Positions 49,201 through 61,539 are shown, numbered from the stretch's first letter. The stretch is DNA of 64,000 nt from Congeria kusceri (GCA_027627225.1 CM051029.1:24136851-24200850), one strand, 5' to 3'. A program made the numbers and translations. The notes: a model not told the origin generated them from the letters alone.

Positions 49201-50306
49201 CTAGTTTTTCTGTTTAACTTGCAATATGGGATTAGTTGCGTAGGACTAGACATATAATATTTGAATTTAATCATATTTGTAGCGAATGACTGTTGTACAG
49301 ATTTACAGGTATACTGATACAAAATAAATATCTTCTAGAACAATGTTTTTTTTTTGCGAAACGAGAAATTGCATCATGCAAAAAATAAGAGTACCCTTTA
49401 ATATGAATGCTGTTTTACGGACATTTTCTGCAAATACTGGAATAAGCACGGACGTGGTTACAATTATATACCATGCCCAATTGGTGCGTTGTGTGTCCGT
49501 CTGAACCCAAGAATATGGTATATATACATCACGATGCAGTTGGGCTTACATGTACTCGGTTGCCTTACATCAAAAGTTCTGTAGATGGTTAAGGTGGTAA
49601 ATCCAGTTTAATTATGTTTTGTGTCGTGATGTGTGTAATGTACTGTGTTGTATAGTAAATTCGTCACTTGCCTCAAATTAGGGAACTAGTGATGAAAATA
49701 AGGGTTTCTCTCCTCCTGTGTTCTGTCCCAATGGCAGGCGGTGTTTCCGAAATAAACCGTTGCATAATAACGTTGTATTATTTATAAACTGTAGAATAAA
49801 GATACAACGAATCGTCAAATGAAGTAATTTTAGAGCCATTACGATGCTGTTAAATACTAACGGATTTTTTTCTACATAAAATAGGGATAACAAAGATAGT
49901 TCAAACAAGATGGTTATATGATGCAATTGTGGTCAATACCAGAAATGATAACATGACTATTTCACAGAGAAGAGTCACTAGAACATTCATCAAGGGAAAA
50001 CACAGGCACAAAATATGCCAACCCATCTTAAATACAATTGTCAGTCTATTCATTAAAACAAATGTCCTTCTGGTCATAAAACCACAGTGATAATTTTCAC
50101 ACGGTCCATGCTTCTGATGAACATTTTTTCTAACATTTTTATCAATTGTCATCAACCAGACAAGTCTGTGAAACATATTGTACAGTATTTGAAGTTTGAA
50201 ATATATAATACATTCAACCATTCACGACCTTCAAATCACCTGGTACGATTCTGACCAATAATTAGTAAATTAGCATAGTAAAACCACGTTGCTGTGTTTA
50301 TAATTA
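45770..50306. repeat. Segmental duplication, copy B
   Basis: Direct copy of 1-4481. Indels relative to copy A include the extra block 47615-47683 and a 12-base loss near 48025. The distance between corresponding points is about 45.77 kb. Confidence 0.95.
47989..48543 (-). pseudogene. Decayed cytoplasmic-tail-like exon of 42-bp coding repeats (copy B)
   Basis: The acceptor gtttcgttttcag is followed, in phase 1, by 36 open codons (DERTNDNSCGRAPENKSPSD, then LLSGDENTNPHW) ending at TAG (48431-48433). The stop comes from a one-base loss inside a repeat unit (ccattggtagatgaa against ccatcgggtgatgaa). It is shared with copy A, so it predates the duplication. Past it the 14-residue repeats resume, with one further TAA in a unit where copy A has AAA. 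It is hydrophilic, acidic and Pro/Ser-rich. No transmembrane exon was found inside the duplicated block. Confidence 0.5.
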
Positions 50307-50712
50307 TAAGTGTTTATCATAATAATAGTGGCATTTAAGAAACAAATAATAGTACAGTTCAATAAGAGCATTTTAATACTAGCACTGGTAAAAATAATTA
50401 GTGGTTTGTGATCATAGTTGTGCGGTGACGTATTTTCGTTTGCACGCGGCGTTTCGGATTGAGAAATTGAAACGACTACGCGTTTTAAAACGTTTACATT
50501 TTGCGTCAGAAATTTAATTCATTATCAATACTTAAAAGACATGTTGTTGCGAAAGACTGTGTGGCTTAGCGTTTATGGTGCTGGAGCTAGCTTTGTAACG
50601 GTTTCAGTCAACAGCAGTTATTTTTGTCATGATTTACGCTTGAGTGCACCTGCACGCGAGGTCGATGTTGAACACAAAGGCACGATGGAGGACCTATTGT
50701 GTGTGGTAATTA
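50307..50712. other. Spacer between duplication copy B and LINE copy 2
   Basis: Nothing recognised. An open frame at 50541-50771 runs into the LINE 3' end and has no known motif. Confidence 0.5.
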
Positions 50713-51452
50713 CTCTAATCAGCTTTGCATTGCAGGATTACAATGGAGAATGCCGTTATCTGAGGGGTTAACATTAAATGACTGATGGGGCAAAAGCAAA
50801 TTATAATTTGTGTGCTGGATAAGTTTAAAGGGAAGTAACAAAAGTATCATTATTAATTTATGTACTAGAACTGCTAGATTAATTAGGATAAAGAAACAGG
50901 ATTGTAGGTGAAATATAGGTATCAGTTGTACTCATTTAGAATGCAACAATTGTTTCCATTGCCTTAATTGCATTTTATATCAATATAGCAGGCAAAAATA
51001 TTTAAAATGTTAACACTTGTACTTGAGTGGTACCATTTTGTACTACTCTTATATAATGCTGCAATTATTTCTGTTATATGAGTATAAGTATATAGCAATC
51101 TTACGTTGATATTGACATATAATTATGCAGTTATCATTTGGTACAAATACAGAATGAAGTTATTATTTACATTGCACAGTTTATATTTACATGCATATAT
51201 TTCTAATTAAAGTAAATAATGTGATTAGTATATACATGCAAAAATATATACATTTGTGACCAGACAAATATTTTGATATATTGACTACACAAGTGTAAAC
51301 GGTCACTTATATTGAGATAATATGTAAATATGTTATGCTGTTAACAATAAAAATACATTGAAATAAAGGCAGTATTGTTACAAATTTCAATATTAGAGTT
51401 GGTGTATTAGCTGGTGGCTTTGGTAAAAACAGGTAGTTAAATAGATAACTTG
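50713..51452 (-). other. LINE copy 2 3' untranslated region
   Basis: It matches 27891-28623 in inverted orientation, with small indels. Confidence 0.8.
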
Positions 51453-54330
51453 CTATAGCTTAAACTTACTGAATATGAAGCGAATAAATTTGCTTGTATT
51501 CTGTAATAGTTGTAAGGAATTAGATGTTAGGATTTTAATAAGAGTAGCATCATAAAGATCATGTCCTAAGAATTGTTCTCTTTCAGATTTAAAGAAATCG
51601 CAGTTTAGTAGATAGTGATGTTCGGAGCCAACTTGACCAGAGTTACAAAGTCTGCATATTCTTTCCTCAGATGGGGTTCCATCGTATCGACCGGTTTCAA
51701 CTGGTAACCAGTGATTTGCAGTTCTAAATTTAAAGAGGTATGTATATTCAGTTTTTGTAAGTTTTATAAAGTAGTCTTCAAAGGATGGAGTTTGTTTGAA
51801 ACTGGTATATATTTGTCCCTTATGTGTTTGCTGTAGTTGATTGTGCCATTGGGTTTTGAATTGGGTTAATAATTTGGCTTTGACTAAGCGGCAAATATTA
51901 TTTTGGGTTGTTAGGAATTGGTTATCCCATAAGTTACTTAAGTTTACTGAGGTGAGGATTTCTTTAATTTTGTTGGCCCATTTCAAATTTGAGATTGGCA
52001 AGTTCATCATGTATTTCTAGATTTGGATAGATAATTTCTGATCTTTGCCTATTAAGATTCTATTCCAAAAAGATATCATGCGACTTTTAGTGTTAATTGC
52101 TATAGGGTATCTGCCAAGTTTCACCATATAAAAAAGCCATTGGGGTTGATTTCCGAGCATTCGTAATTTTTCTAAGAAAGTTATTATGGACTTTCTCCAA
52201 GATATCTACATTTTCAAAACCAAAAATTTCTGAGGCATAGATTAAAATTGGTAAAACAGTGTGGTCGAAAAGTTTAAGAATTAAATCAATAGGTAGCTCT
52301 GCATTATTTGCTCTAGTATATAGAAGGTGCATTGCTTTTGTTGCTTGCTCGGCTAAGTGTTTCCGTGCATTGAGGAAAGAACCATTGCTGGAAAGGGTAA
52401 TGCCTAGGTAGTGGTAACGGTCAGTGATTTTTACAGGGTTGTCACCTAATGTGAAATGGAAGTTTTGTAGTTGTCTTGCACCAAATATTACAATTTTTGT
52501 TTTGCTAAGGTTTATTTTTAAATGCCAGTTATCACAGTATTTATGGAAGGTATTTAAACTATTTTGGAAGTCTATTTTTGAATCAGATAAAATCACAGTG
52601 TCATCAGCATAAAGTAGAATAAGTAGTTTTAGCCAAAGAGACAAATCCAGGGGATTTTCTAGTTCTATGCCAGTTGAGCCATTGAGGTGCATATGTGTTT
52701 GAAGGTCATTTAAGAAGATGGAAAAAAGAATTGGAGATAGATTTTCGCCTTGTCTAACGCCAATTTCTGATACGAAGTGTTCTGAAATATTGCCGTTAAT
52801 AGAGATACTAGATTTGATATTGTTGTACATGTTTTGAATTAAATGTAAAAACTTGCCATTTATATTTTGTTTAATAAGTTTGTGCCATAGGCCAATTCGC
52901 CAAACCTTGTCGAAGGCTTGTGAAAAATCAATGAAGGCGCAGAAGAGTTTTTGTTTTCTTTTTGTCAGTATTTCGATCAATGAATGTAATGTAAAAATAT
53001 GGTCAGAGCAAGAGTAGCCTTTCCTAAAGCCAGCTTGATTTTCATCTAAAATATTATTTTCATTAAGGAATTTGTTTAATCTTTCATTGAGTATGGAAGT
53101 AAAAAGTTTACCTAGACAACTGAGGATAGTAATTGGTCGGTAGTTATTAGGATCTTTAGGGTCACCTTTGTTTTTAAATATAGGTATGATTATTCCATTT
53201 AGCCAGCTTTGTGGAATGAACCCTGTTTCCAGTACACAGTTAAATAGTTTATGGTAAACAGACATAAGTAGATGTTTAGTGGACTTGATATACTCTTTTA
53301 AAATATTGTCGAATGGGCTAGGTGTTTTAGAATGTTTAAGCTTTGTGATACATTTTTCTATTTCTTCTTCAGTAATTGGGGTATTAAGCCTGTTGCTTGT
53401 GTCATTTTGTAGATGGGAGTTTGTGTCATTGAAGCGATTGTCATCGATTGTGCTGGTATTAATTTCTTTGAAGTGATCATGAAATTCATCTAATGTGGGT
53501 ATAGTTTTAACTTGAGTTTTTGGTTTAAGTTTATTTAAAAAGGACCAGTACTGTTTAGGATTTTTGTCGGACGTAGAACGAAGTTTATTTGACATGTTAT
53601 GTTTGCTGGCATTAATGTGGTAGTTCATGGTGCGTTTATATTCCTTACTGGCATTGATCATTCTTTGTTTGTTGTCTATAGTTTTGTTTTTTGTGTAGTC
53701 ATTTTTGGCAGTATGATAATTTTTTCGTGCTTTAGAACATTGAGGACCAAACCATGGTTTATTGTTTTCTGGTCTATTATAATGAAATCGTTTTTTATTT
53801 TCAGGGTATGTGCCGGTGGAAGCTTGATGGAATACTGATTGGAGTTGATCGGTTATGTGCTCAATTGTCTGCTGTGATTGTGGGCAAGTGTTAATTTGCA
53901 AGAGTATTTGGTCTATTATGTTAAGGTTAATATTGTTAACAAATTGGTTGGACAAGTCAGGATTCCATTTTGGTTTCAGATTCATGTCACTTAGATTTTT
54001 GGTGGAAATATTGGAGCATTTTCTGTGTGGTATGTTTATGGACAAAGTGAGGGCATTATGACCATCTGAGAACAGTGAATCTGTTTCAATGATATGAAAA
54101 TCTGAGAGAAAGTAAAAGCAATCAGATGAAGCAATTACATAATCAATTGCAGATTTATTTCTGAAAGTTAAGATAAGCACAATCATTACCTGATGATAAT
54201 CTTCCATTGAGGATAAAAATGTTGTTATTTTTGCATAAATCAATAAGTCGGAGTCCATGGGTATTTGTTCGATTGGTCATGAAAATATTAATAGCCTTTC
54301 CAGTGATGATATCACGCGTTATCACACCGG
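51453..54330 (-). pseudogene. LINE ORF2 (partial endonuclease, RT, C-terminal CCHC), nearly open
   Basis: The 5' piece (54155-54340) encodes the middle of the endonuclease (TNTHGLRLIDLCKNNNIF). A frame break near 54180 leads into a single 721-codon frame (52093-54258). This holds the end of the endonuclease, the full RT with NYRPITILSCLGKLF, FCAFIDFSQAFDKVW, GVRQGENLSPILFSIF and the catalytic LLYADDTVI, and the thumb (KINLSKTKIVIFGAR). A second frame break near 52093-52130 separates the last 185 codons (51453-52010), which carry the C-x2-C-x9-H-x4-C motif (CRLCNSGQ...HYLLNC). The enzyme would copy the element RNA at the cut target. As it stands it cannot be complete. Confidence 0.9.
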
Positions 54331-54340
54331 AAACAAACAA

Positions 54341-57300
54341 ATATCCTCTATTTACATCATTATCTTTATTTATCTTAACAAGGTTGTATTATTTTCAGAC
54401 ATCCATATGGTAATATATTATAATTATTGTATGATGCTCATTTGTATATCGTTTGCACGGGCGATCTAAGATGGTGTTTTTATTTTTCCGTTTCTAGAAA
54501 AAACAGTTTTAAAGCAAAATTGCACAATGTTTTTAATTGTATCGGGTTTTCAATAGCAATGAAACATTTTATGCTTGAACCGTATGACAAATCTATCGAC
54601 TCAGATCATCTTTTTAACAATTTACCAAATTTAATGAGCATCTTTTTTACAATACATTAATAAAAGAGCAATAAATAAGTATTTTTGGGCGTTAATATTA
54701 TCCATGAAATAAATACCATGGAAGTATAATAAATGTCGTTAAATGACCAGACATATGTCTGCCACCTGTGGTTAAGGGCACTTAGAATTAAACATGACAC
54801 CATGTTGTTAGTAACTGTCTAGTATATGATCATATTGAGAACAAAGGGGCAATTAGCCCCGGATTAAATGATTAAACGATGGCAAGCTAGTGAAAACATA
54901 CAGATGAAGATTAAGTTAGATACAATTTTATTTTCATGAAAATGGAATACAATATATAATCACTACAGGTAAGGATTTTCTGAACTGTTGAGGTTCTGGT
55001 AATTAAGGTTTCGATATTATAATTAATATATTTTTTCAAGCCTATTTGGCGCGATCGATTAACTGTTCAATTGTTCTATAATTTGTTTTAGTGCCCTGTT
55101 TTCTAAATGGAGATTGTTGAGAGTATTTTAGTCACGAACAACAACTGTGGCTTGTAGTGAATTTTGGTCACATTGAATTCAGTACTTTTAAATGCATCAT
55201 TAAGGTAATATAACTGTAATGGTCAATATTCCAAACCTAATTTTAATTATTATTTCCATTACCTGTATTACATCACTGATCTTATTACAAATTTTGAGGG
55301 TGGCTTTGAATGCAAAAAACTTTTTTTGAAAATGTTCACGACAACCCCTTTATTCCATTTTTCCATCAAAAATCATTTACTCTATGAATGAAAAAAAAAC
55401 TGTATGTTTTTTTACTTGAATCCTTTTATTTATTATTCATGTATGACATATATTTGACTAAAGTAAAAAGTTAGAAACAAATTTATCGTGTACTTTTGGA
55501 AAAAGTGAAGAAAAACTATCATACCCCTTAACAAAATAGACAGCTATATTTAGGCAATTCCACAACAATAATTATCAGATGTGACATACATTATGCATTT
55601 TAAGTTTAATACACCATTTATACCAGTTAAACTAAATATATTAATAATTAAAAGTTATTATTTCAGTTAAACAATTTTTTTTTCAAAATTCAGGTCCTTA
55701 GAGGTACACAAAATACCACCCACACCCTGCAACGTTTTCAGCTCTGGGACAACACACCGTACATCAACAATAAGTGTCTTATTTATTATCTTCGTTTCCA
55801 ATCATCTTCATGTCAACAATGTTCATGCTAGTAATTGAGGCTGTATATGCTGGTAATTTAGGCTGCATCTTCACCAACTGGCACAATCAGAAAAACATGT
55901 GTACTGTGTTGAGCACCAGGGACACATTCCGAGTGTTTTGTGACAATTCTCTTCCTTCAGCTGCAAAAATATTTTACAACAATCCAATTGATTGTTTTCC
56001 ACTACATATTTAACAATATACATATAAAACTTTCCAGTATATGTGCATCACAACCTAGTGAGCCATACTTTTCAGTGTTAGGTTAAATTAATGTCAAAAC
56101 TGTAATTACTAAATGGATCCTTATTAGTATGCTGATCGTGAAAAAACACTGGTGCACACATTCATAAGCAAAATGGCACACATATTAAGTATAAGTACTC
56201 AACATGAGTGTCATGAGGCTTTAAAACTAAGGGACTAACACATCATACGTGTAATTCATGACTTGTGTGTTCATTTACTTACATGTATACTGTAAGTATA
56301 TATAGAAATATGGACAAACACAAGTACTTGTACATAATATTACTTATACTAATATATTAATTGCACATTTAAGCAATACAATTTCGTAGTTAAAGCATTG
56401 ACATGAATTTCGTTCTGGTTTTATAGACAAATATCAATATATTCAGAAATTTCAGAATAAAAATACAATTCTTTCACTTTCTTGTTTTACTTACATGTGT
56501 TTCATCTCCTTATTATCAGGATTCAAGCTGGTTCATCATAATTACGTACGATCTGATGACGGTTATTTATATGGCTCCGATTTTCATTCAGTAAGCATTC
56601 CCTTTTTGATCGTATTTATAATTTTCGTTTGACAGTTGTTTTTGTTTATACCACGAAAATATGAGACTTTCTGTTTCGATTTCTATCGATTTTTCATTAT
56701 GTCAAAATATTTATCTGCATTCCGTCAGAAGTATATATATGATACTAATATGTATAAAATAATGTGATTAAATAAAAGAATGTACGTATATTAAAAATAT
56801 CATGTGCTCGATAGGAATAGGAACCAAACTGGCATATTACGAACTGGGTAACAAAACTTTCCGACAGTCACCGATATCGGCCGATCTTAGAAAAAGAACG
56901 CGGGAAATGATTACAGTTGTACTACCTTAATAAACAATTATTTAAAAAACGACGTATCATAATGAAATATGTCTTATGGTAGCATTATTATGCGCCAACA
57001 TGTGTCAAAACATTGAGCTATTGTGAAAATTAACTAATGTTTTCAACATTATTTATTTACGTTATGCCCACCACCTTTTGCCAACCAGTGTGCGGAGTGT
57101 AAACATAGCAGGTGCGCGTGACGTCACTCATCAACGGTCCTATATCAGTATTTGGAGTTTCAGTCGAATTCCTACTGTTACAACAGTCTAGGTGTGTTGT
57201 GATGATAACACCTACATTTGAAGACACCATGAAAACATTCTGTTTTTTTTTATATCCGCAAGAATTTTTACGACCTGTATCTTTATGTAAACATTTCTCA

Positions 57301-59264
57301 AGTTTATGACTTATGGCCGTTTCGTATTTGTCCCGTTAAGGTACGAAGATGTACGTTCAGAAAATGTTATCTGTGTTGAACACACAATAAAGTACTTTAT
57401 GCATCAACATATTTATAGAAACAGTGTTGGCGACACGCCCTTTGTCTGTGTCGAAACATATATCGTGGGGGCCCCCTTGTTTGTGACCAATCTATTTTTT
57501 ATCTATAATTTGTTAAGTACTGAAGTCGATCACCACTGTCGCCAAATACGACGACTATTTAAAGATCGTAATATTTTCGATAACATTTGGAAACTATTAA
57601 ACTGAATAAAAAATACATATATATTGCCGGAATAGTTTTAATTTTCATGAAAGTAATTCTTTTTGCAAATATATCGCGAACAATGAAATTGATTATCGCA
57701 TGAAGTAGTAGGCTTTGTTAAGACTTTTATTGGTAACCAGATCGTCTGGTTGGCTTATGCAGAAGTATGTTAAATGTATGTGGCTATTTAAGTCTAATAC
57801 GCACATTTACTGTCAACAGAACGTAAGCGACCATCGCCTGCCTCGGTGAGTATTGATTTGTGTTGATGTAAGCCATTGCACAGGTCAGAGGGCGCATATG
57901 GAATAACTCAACCATCGATTACTCGAAGTTTGTATTGCAAATGACAATCCGATCCTTAGCATATCGAGTATGTTTTTAAACATATATGGATACTATGAAT
58001 TCAGGCACTGCCTTAGTCGGGAAAACCAAACAGAAATATACTATATTATATTGCCTAATACAATTTATCAAATTTACAGAATAATATTTGTTTTTTGTTG
58101 ACTTTTGGTTTGAGAATTAAATATTGGTAGTAAATTTATTTATTCAATTTATTGGGCCCATTTCATAAACATTTCGTAAGAATTATGAAATTCTTAATGT
58201 TAATGTCCAAATGTTAAATATAACAAACAAATATAAAACGTATCTGGCCAAACTGGGTTATACAAAAACAAACAAACACTATTTACATGTATCTGGTGCA
58301 CCAGATGTTAGCAAAAAGAACACTGGCTCATTCAAATAATAAGTATTGTTTTAGTAGGCATATCAAGACAAAGCATTCTGTGAGGCATGGTGCAGATCCA
58401 TACACAGGCTACAATTTGCTAAATATTATTTTCCGCATTATAAAATGACTTAATACACAAATTATAATTTATGCAACTTTATGGGTTAAGTAATTATTCA
58501 GTAAACATATGCATTAGACAATACATTGTTTCTAAGTACAGAACTTATCTTACACAAAGCCACAAACACAAGACAAACACATAAACAAACTTTCAAAGAT
58601 AAGTTAGTGTGTAAATTCAAATTTTTACACAGAAAAACAGAAGTCCTACTCTTTTAATAAATGTTCAAATTTTAGACCAGATTTTATGTGGCAAAATCAG
58701 TTAACACTCCACAATGCTTTTATTCTGGCATATATCTCACCTTATATTATGTTTATATTGGGATTAGAGGTTGTACAAGGTTGCTTTATTGCTGAAATAA
58801 ATGCTGTTGTTGTTGTGTTTAAACAGACAGATATATTTGTTCTTGTCTTAGTTTTACATAATAACTTATTAAGAGAAATAATTAATACAATTCCTGGTGG
58901 TTATATTAAACACTATGCTATGCATAACATTTGTACACTATGCTATGCATTACATTTGTATAATACATGTACTAGCATCAGAGATTCATGCATAATTATA
59001 GATTAAAAAACCTTTTATTTTTTAGAACATCTATAATGTTATAAGTCACAAAGACAACTATTATGAAAGCTACAGCAGTGTAAACTAGCGTTTGGGTCCA
59101 GAACCTTAACTCAATCAACAACCTATAGATATTGCTTAACTTATTTACCCAACATTCATTTTAAATGGGCATGTTCACAGATTTTGGCATTTTTTGAAGT
59201 ATGCCATTAAATGTCTAAACTTAATAACTATAAAAGTATATAGAACAAAAAGAAAAGAAACAAA
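54341..59264. other. Long intergenic region, no firm gene
   Basis: AT-rich. Open frames of 60-106 codons (54427, 55774, 57112, 57306, 58686) lack recognisable motifs and splice context. Around 55690-55845 a plus-strand acceptor-like 'tttttttttcaaaattcag' precedes about 45 open codons, and the minus strand is also open there; neither could be named. A 25-bp direct duplication 'acactatgctatgcat.acatttgt' is at 58911-58961. Confidence 0.5.
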
Positions 59265-59321
59265 GGTCCCACCGGGGTTCGAACCCGGGACCTCCGGATT
59301 AAGCCACTCGGCCATTACGAC
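59265..59321 (-). pseudogene. Truncated tRNA-Leu(UAA)-like sequence
   Basis: The minus strand reads gtcgtaatggccgagtgg (acceptor start and A box), then cttaatccggaggtc, then ccgggttcgaaccccgg (a perfect T arm with B box) and tgggacc. The TAA in cTTAAtcc sits where a Leu anticodon would be, but the 5' half of the anticodon stem and part of the D loop are missing, giving about 57 nt. The long variable arm is also absent. It is either a tRNA pseudogene or the head of a tRNA-derived SINE; no SINE body was recognised. Confidence 0.6.
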
Positions 59322-59377
59322 TTCTATATGTCATACTAAATTATACTGGTGAAGAAGTTTGTTCTTGTCTACTGTAT

Positions 59378-60312
59378 TCACGTGGTCGGCCCCGCATCTT
59401 TATCTGCGCAATCATTCTTGTTTGAGTCGTCTCTGACATCTGTGTTCTTGTCTACTGTATTTACGTAGTCGGCTCCTGCATCTTTATTTTCGCCATCATT
59501 CTTGTTTGAGTCGTCTCTGACATCTGTGTTCTTGTCTACTGTATTTATCGAGTTGGCTTCTGCATCTTTATCTGCGCCATCTGTCTTGTCTGAGTCGTCG
59601 CTGACATCTTTGTTCTTGTCTACTGTATTTACGGCGTCGGGACCTTCACCTTTATCTGCGCCATCTGTCTTGTTTGAGTCGTCTCTGACATCATTGTTCT
59701 TGTCTACTGTATTTACGAAGTCGGCTACTGCACCTTTATCTTCTTTATCTGACTTGTTAGAGTCGTATCTGACATCTTTATTCTTGTCTACTGTAGTTAC
59801 GGAGTCGGCTCCTGCACCTTTATCAGCGCCGTCTTTCTTGTTTGAGTCGCCTCTAACATCTTTTCTTGTGTCTCCTGTATTTTCGGTGTCGGTTCCTTTA
59901 TCTTTACCTTCGCAGTATGTCGTGTTTGAGTCGTCTCTGATATCTTTGCTTGTGTCTACTGTCTCGTTGAAGTCGGCTCCTTCACCTTGATCTGCGCCAT
60001 CTCTCTTGTTCGAGTCACCTCTAACAGCTTTGTTTGTGTCTACTATTTGTACGTAGTCGTCTCTTTCACCTTTATCTGCGCGATTTGTCATGTTCGAGTC
60101 ACCTTTAACAGCTTTGCTTGTGTCTACTATATGTTCGTAGTCGTCTCCTTTACCTTTATCTGCGCCATCTGTCTTGTTCGAGTCATCTCTAACAGCTTTG
60201 CTTGTGTCTACCATATGTTCGTAGTCGTCTTCTTTACCTTTATTTTCGCCGTATGTTTTGTTTGAGAAGCCACTTGTGCGTTTGTAATTGCCTCGTTTTT
60301 CTTTGTTGCACA
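59378..60312 (-). CDS. Repetitive acidic cytoplasmic-tail exon of a membrane protein
   Basis: The acceptor ttgtattgtacag opens the exon in phase 1, matching the donor of the transmembrane exon at 60935. It encodes about 311 residues without a stop. After a basic juxtamembrane start (CNKEKRGNYKRTSG) come ten 28-residue units (84 bp) and a partial eleventh, built on RDDSNKTDGADKGEG followed by VNTVDKNKDV. Units graduate from DYEHIVDTSKAV types at the membrane end to VNTVDKN types at the C-terminus. Tyrosines sit at one register only: YEHM, YEHI, YVQI in units 1-3 and YVNT in unit 10. The final stop (59378) arises from a one-base loss in the last unit; in the old frame the protein would run some 15 codons further. 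The plus-strand frames over the repeat are shadows. Confidence 0.8.
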
Positions 60313-60934
60313 CTGTACAATACAAGTAATAACATGGGTTTGACGTGTTTACATTTAAATAACAAACAACTTTATTAAATGTTTAAATGTGCAAATTTAT
60401 CTCCTTAAATAGTTCTTTAACTAACACGTTAACGTATATTCAGTTATTCGTGTATTCTCTAAAATCGTGTTTTTACTCGCAAATGACACTGTTTCAGCTT
60501 ATATAAAATAGTATGTTTATTAAATGGATTTGATTGAAAAAGAATAGAAATGGCCACCATATGTTATTATGACGCGTTTTATTGTAAAGACAAAACATAT
60601 TAAACTAACTGATTTGCGTTTTTTTTTTGGCATCATGCACACCGACAATGACACTAATCAGAGAACATGTCGTTATGTATAACGTCCATATATAAATGGT
60701 TGTATAATGCTTTGACAGTGGAATACTCAATACCCGTAGTTCGTATAAAAAATAACTAAGAAACACATTACAGTGTACCAGTATCGATAATACCACTATT
60801 AAATTGAAACTGAAACCATAAAAACCTATCGCAGTTGTGTAAGAGCTTTGTGTAAGTGCGTACATTAAGTGTCCATAACTCGAAATGAATATTATTCCCA
60901 TTGCTGTCCTAACAGTAGGCACATAATAACATAC
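60313..60934 (-). other. Intron between transmembrane and tail exons
   Basis: It lies between donor aagcaag/gtatgtt and acceptor gtacag. A 105-codon open frame inside (60605-60922) has hydrophobic segments but crosses the intron boundaries and is not called. Confidence 0.6.
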
Positions 60935-61021
60935 CTTGCTTCCTGATCCAAACTACTGCTACAGCAAAAAGGACCACAAAGCTGCCAATACATATTCCAA
61001 TTATTTGGTACACATTTAGTC
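60935..61021 (-). CDS. Transmembrane exon of the repeat-tailed membrane protein
   Basis: An 87-bp exon, phase 1 to phase 1, with acceptor tttcttatttcag and donor aagcaag/gtatgtt. It encodes LNVYQ, a hydrophobic run IIGICIGSFVVLFAVAVVW and a basic stop-transfer IRKQ. Joined to the tail exon it gives a type I anchor followed by a long cytoplasmic region. The design (small phase-1 TM exon, phase-1 tail) parallels the TM exon at 15948-16055. Outer-domain exons were not found up to the end of the window and should lie beyond 64000. Confidence 0.8.
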
Positions 61022-61539
61022 CTGAAATAAGAAAAACAAAGTTTTCAAACTTCTGTTGATATCCGTAACATTAAGCCGCGGTTCAATAAAGTATCCATTT
61101 ACTCTCTTACGTTCTTGTGTCTTACAAGATATAGCAACATCTTAAGCCATCAGTTAAGTACTGATGACATGTGCCGTCGTGCATTTTATGCGTTATATTG
61201 TTTTAACACACATGGGACTGCTACGGTATTGTTGCATTTATCAACGTTTGGACGGAACTACAACTGTGATATGATATCAAAGACTATTAGTTAAGATTAG
61301 TTTATGGATGCTGTGCATTTACTAGAATAGCAGCAGCAAATATTTTAATAGTGAGCTCCCAAAAGGTGATGTATGAAGCATAATAATTTTTATATCAGCT
61401 TTGTGAAGGCAAGTTATTATAACCAATAGGTAATTCAATACCATGTTTAATCGGAATTTCTAAATTTGAAATAAATACTCATATGTTATTAGTAAGAAGA
61501 CTATCCATGCAACGATGAACGATCAAAACCATTTTTGCG
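61022..61539. other. Upstream intron sequence, nothing recognised
   Basis: If the membrane-protein gene continues beyond the window, this is intron. No exon was recognised. Confidence 0.4.

Larger units (their letters stand above)
50713..54340 (-). mobile_element. Non-LTR retrotransposon, copy 2 (5'-truncated)
   Basis: Same family as copy 1, in opposite orientation. The 3' end is at ctctaatcagctttgc (50713 side). The 5' end falls inside the endonuclease domain, near 54340; ORF1 is absent. 5' truncation is normal for target-primed reverse transcription. It has far fewer frame breaks than copy 1, which suggests a younger insertion. Confidence 0.9.

Noticed and set aside
57306..57605. 99-codon plus-strand frame
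   Set aside because: No recognisable motif, no splice or promoter context, and composition like the surrounding AT-rich DNA.
59502..60265. Plus-strand open frames rich in Ser/Leu/Phe opposite the repetitive tail
   Set aside because: They are shadows of the minus-strand 84-bp coding repeat, which has an acceptor and joins a TM exon in phase.
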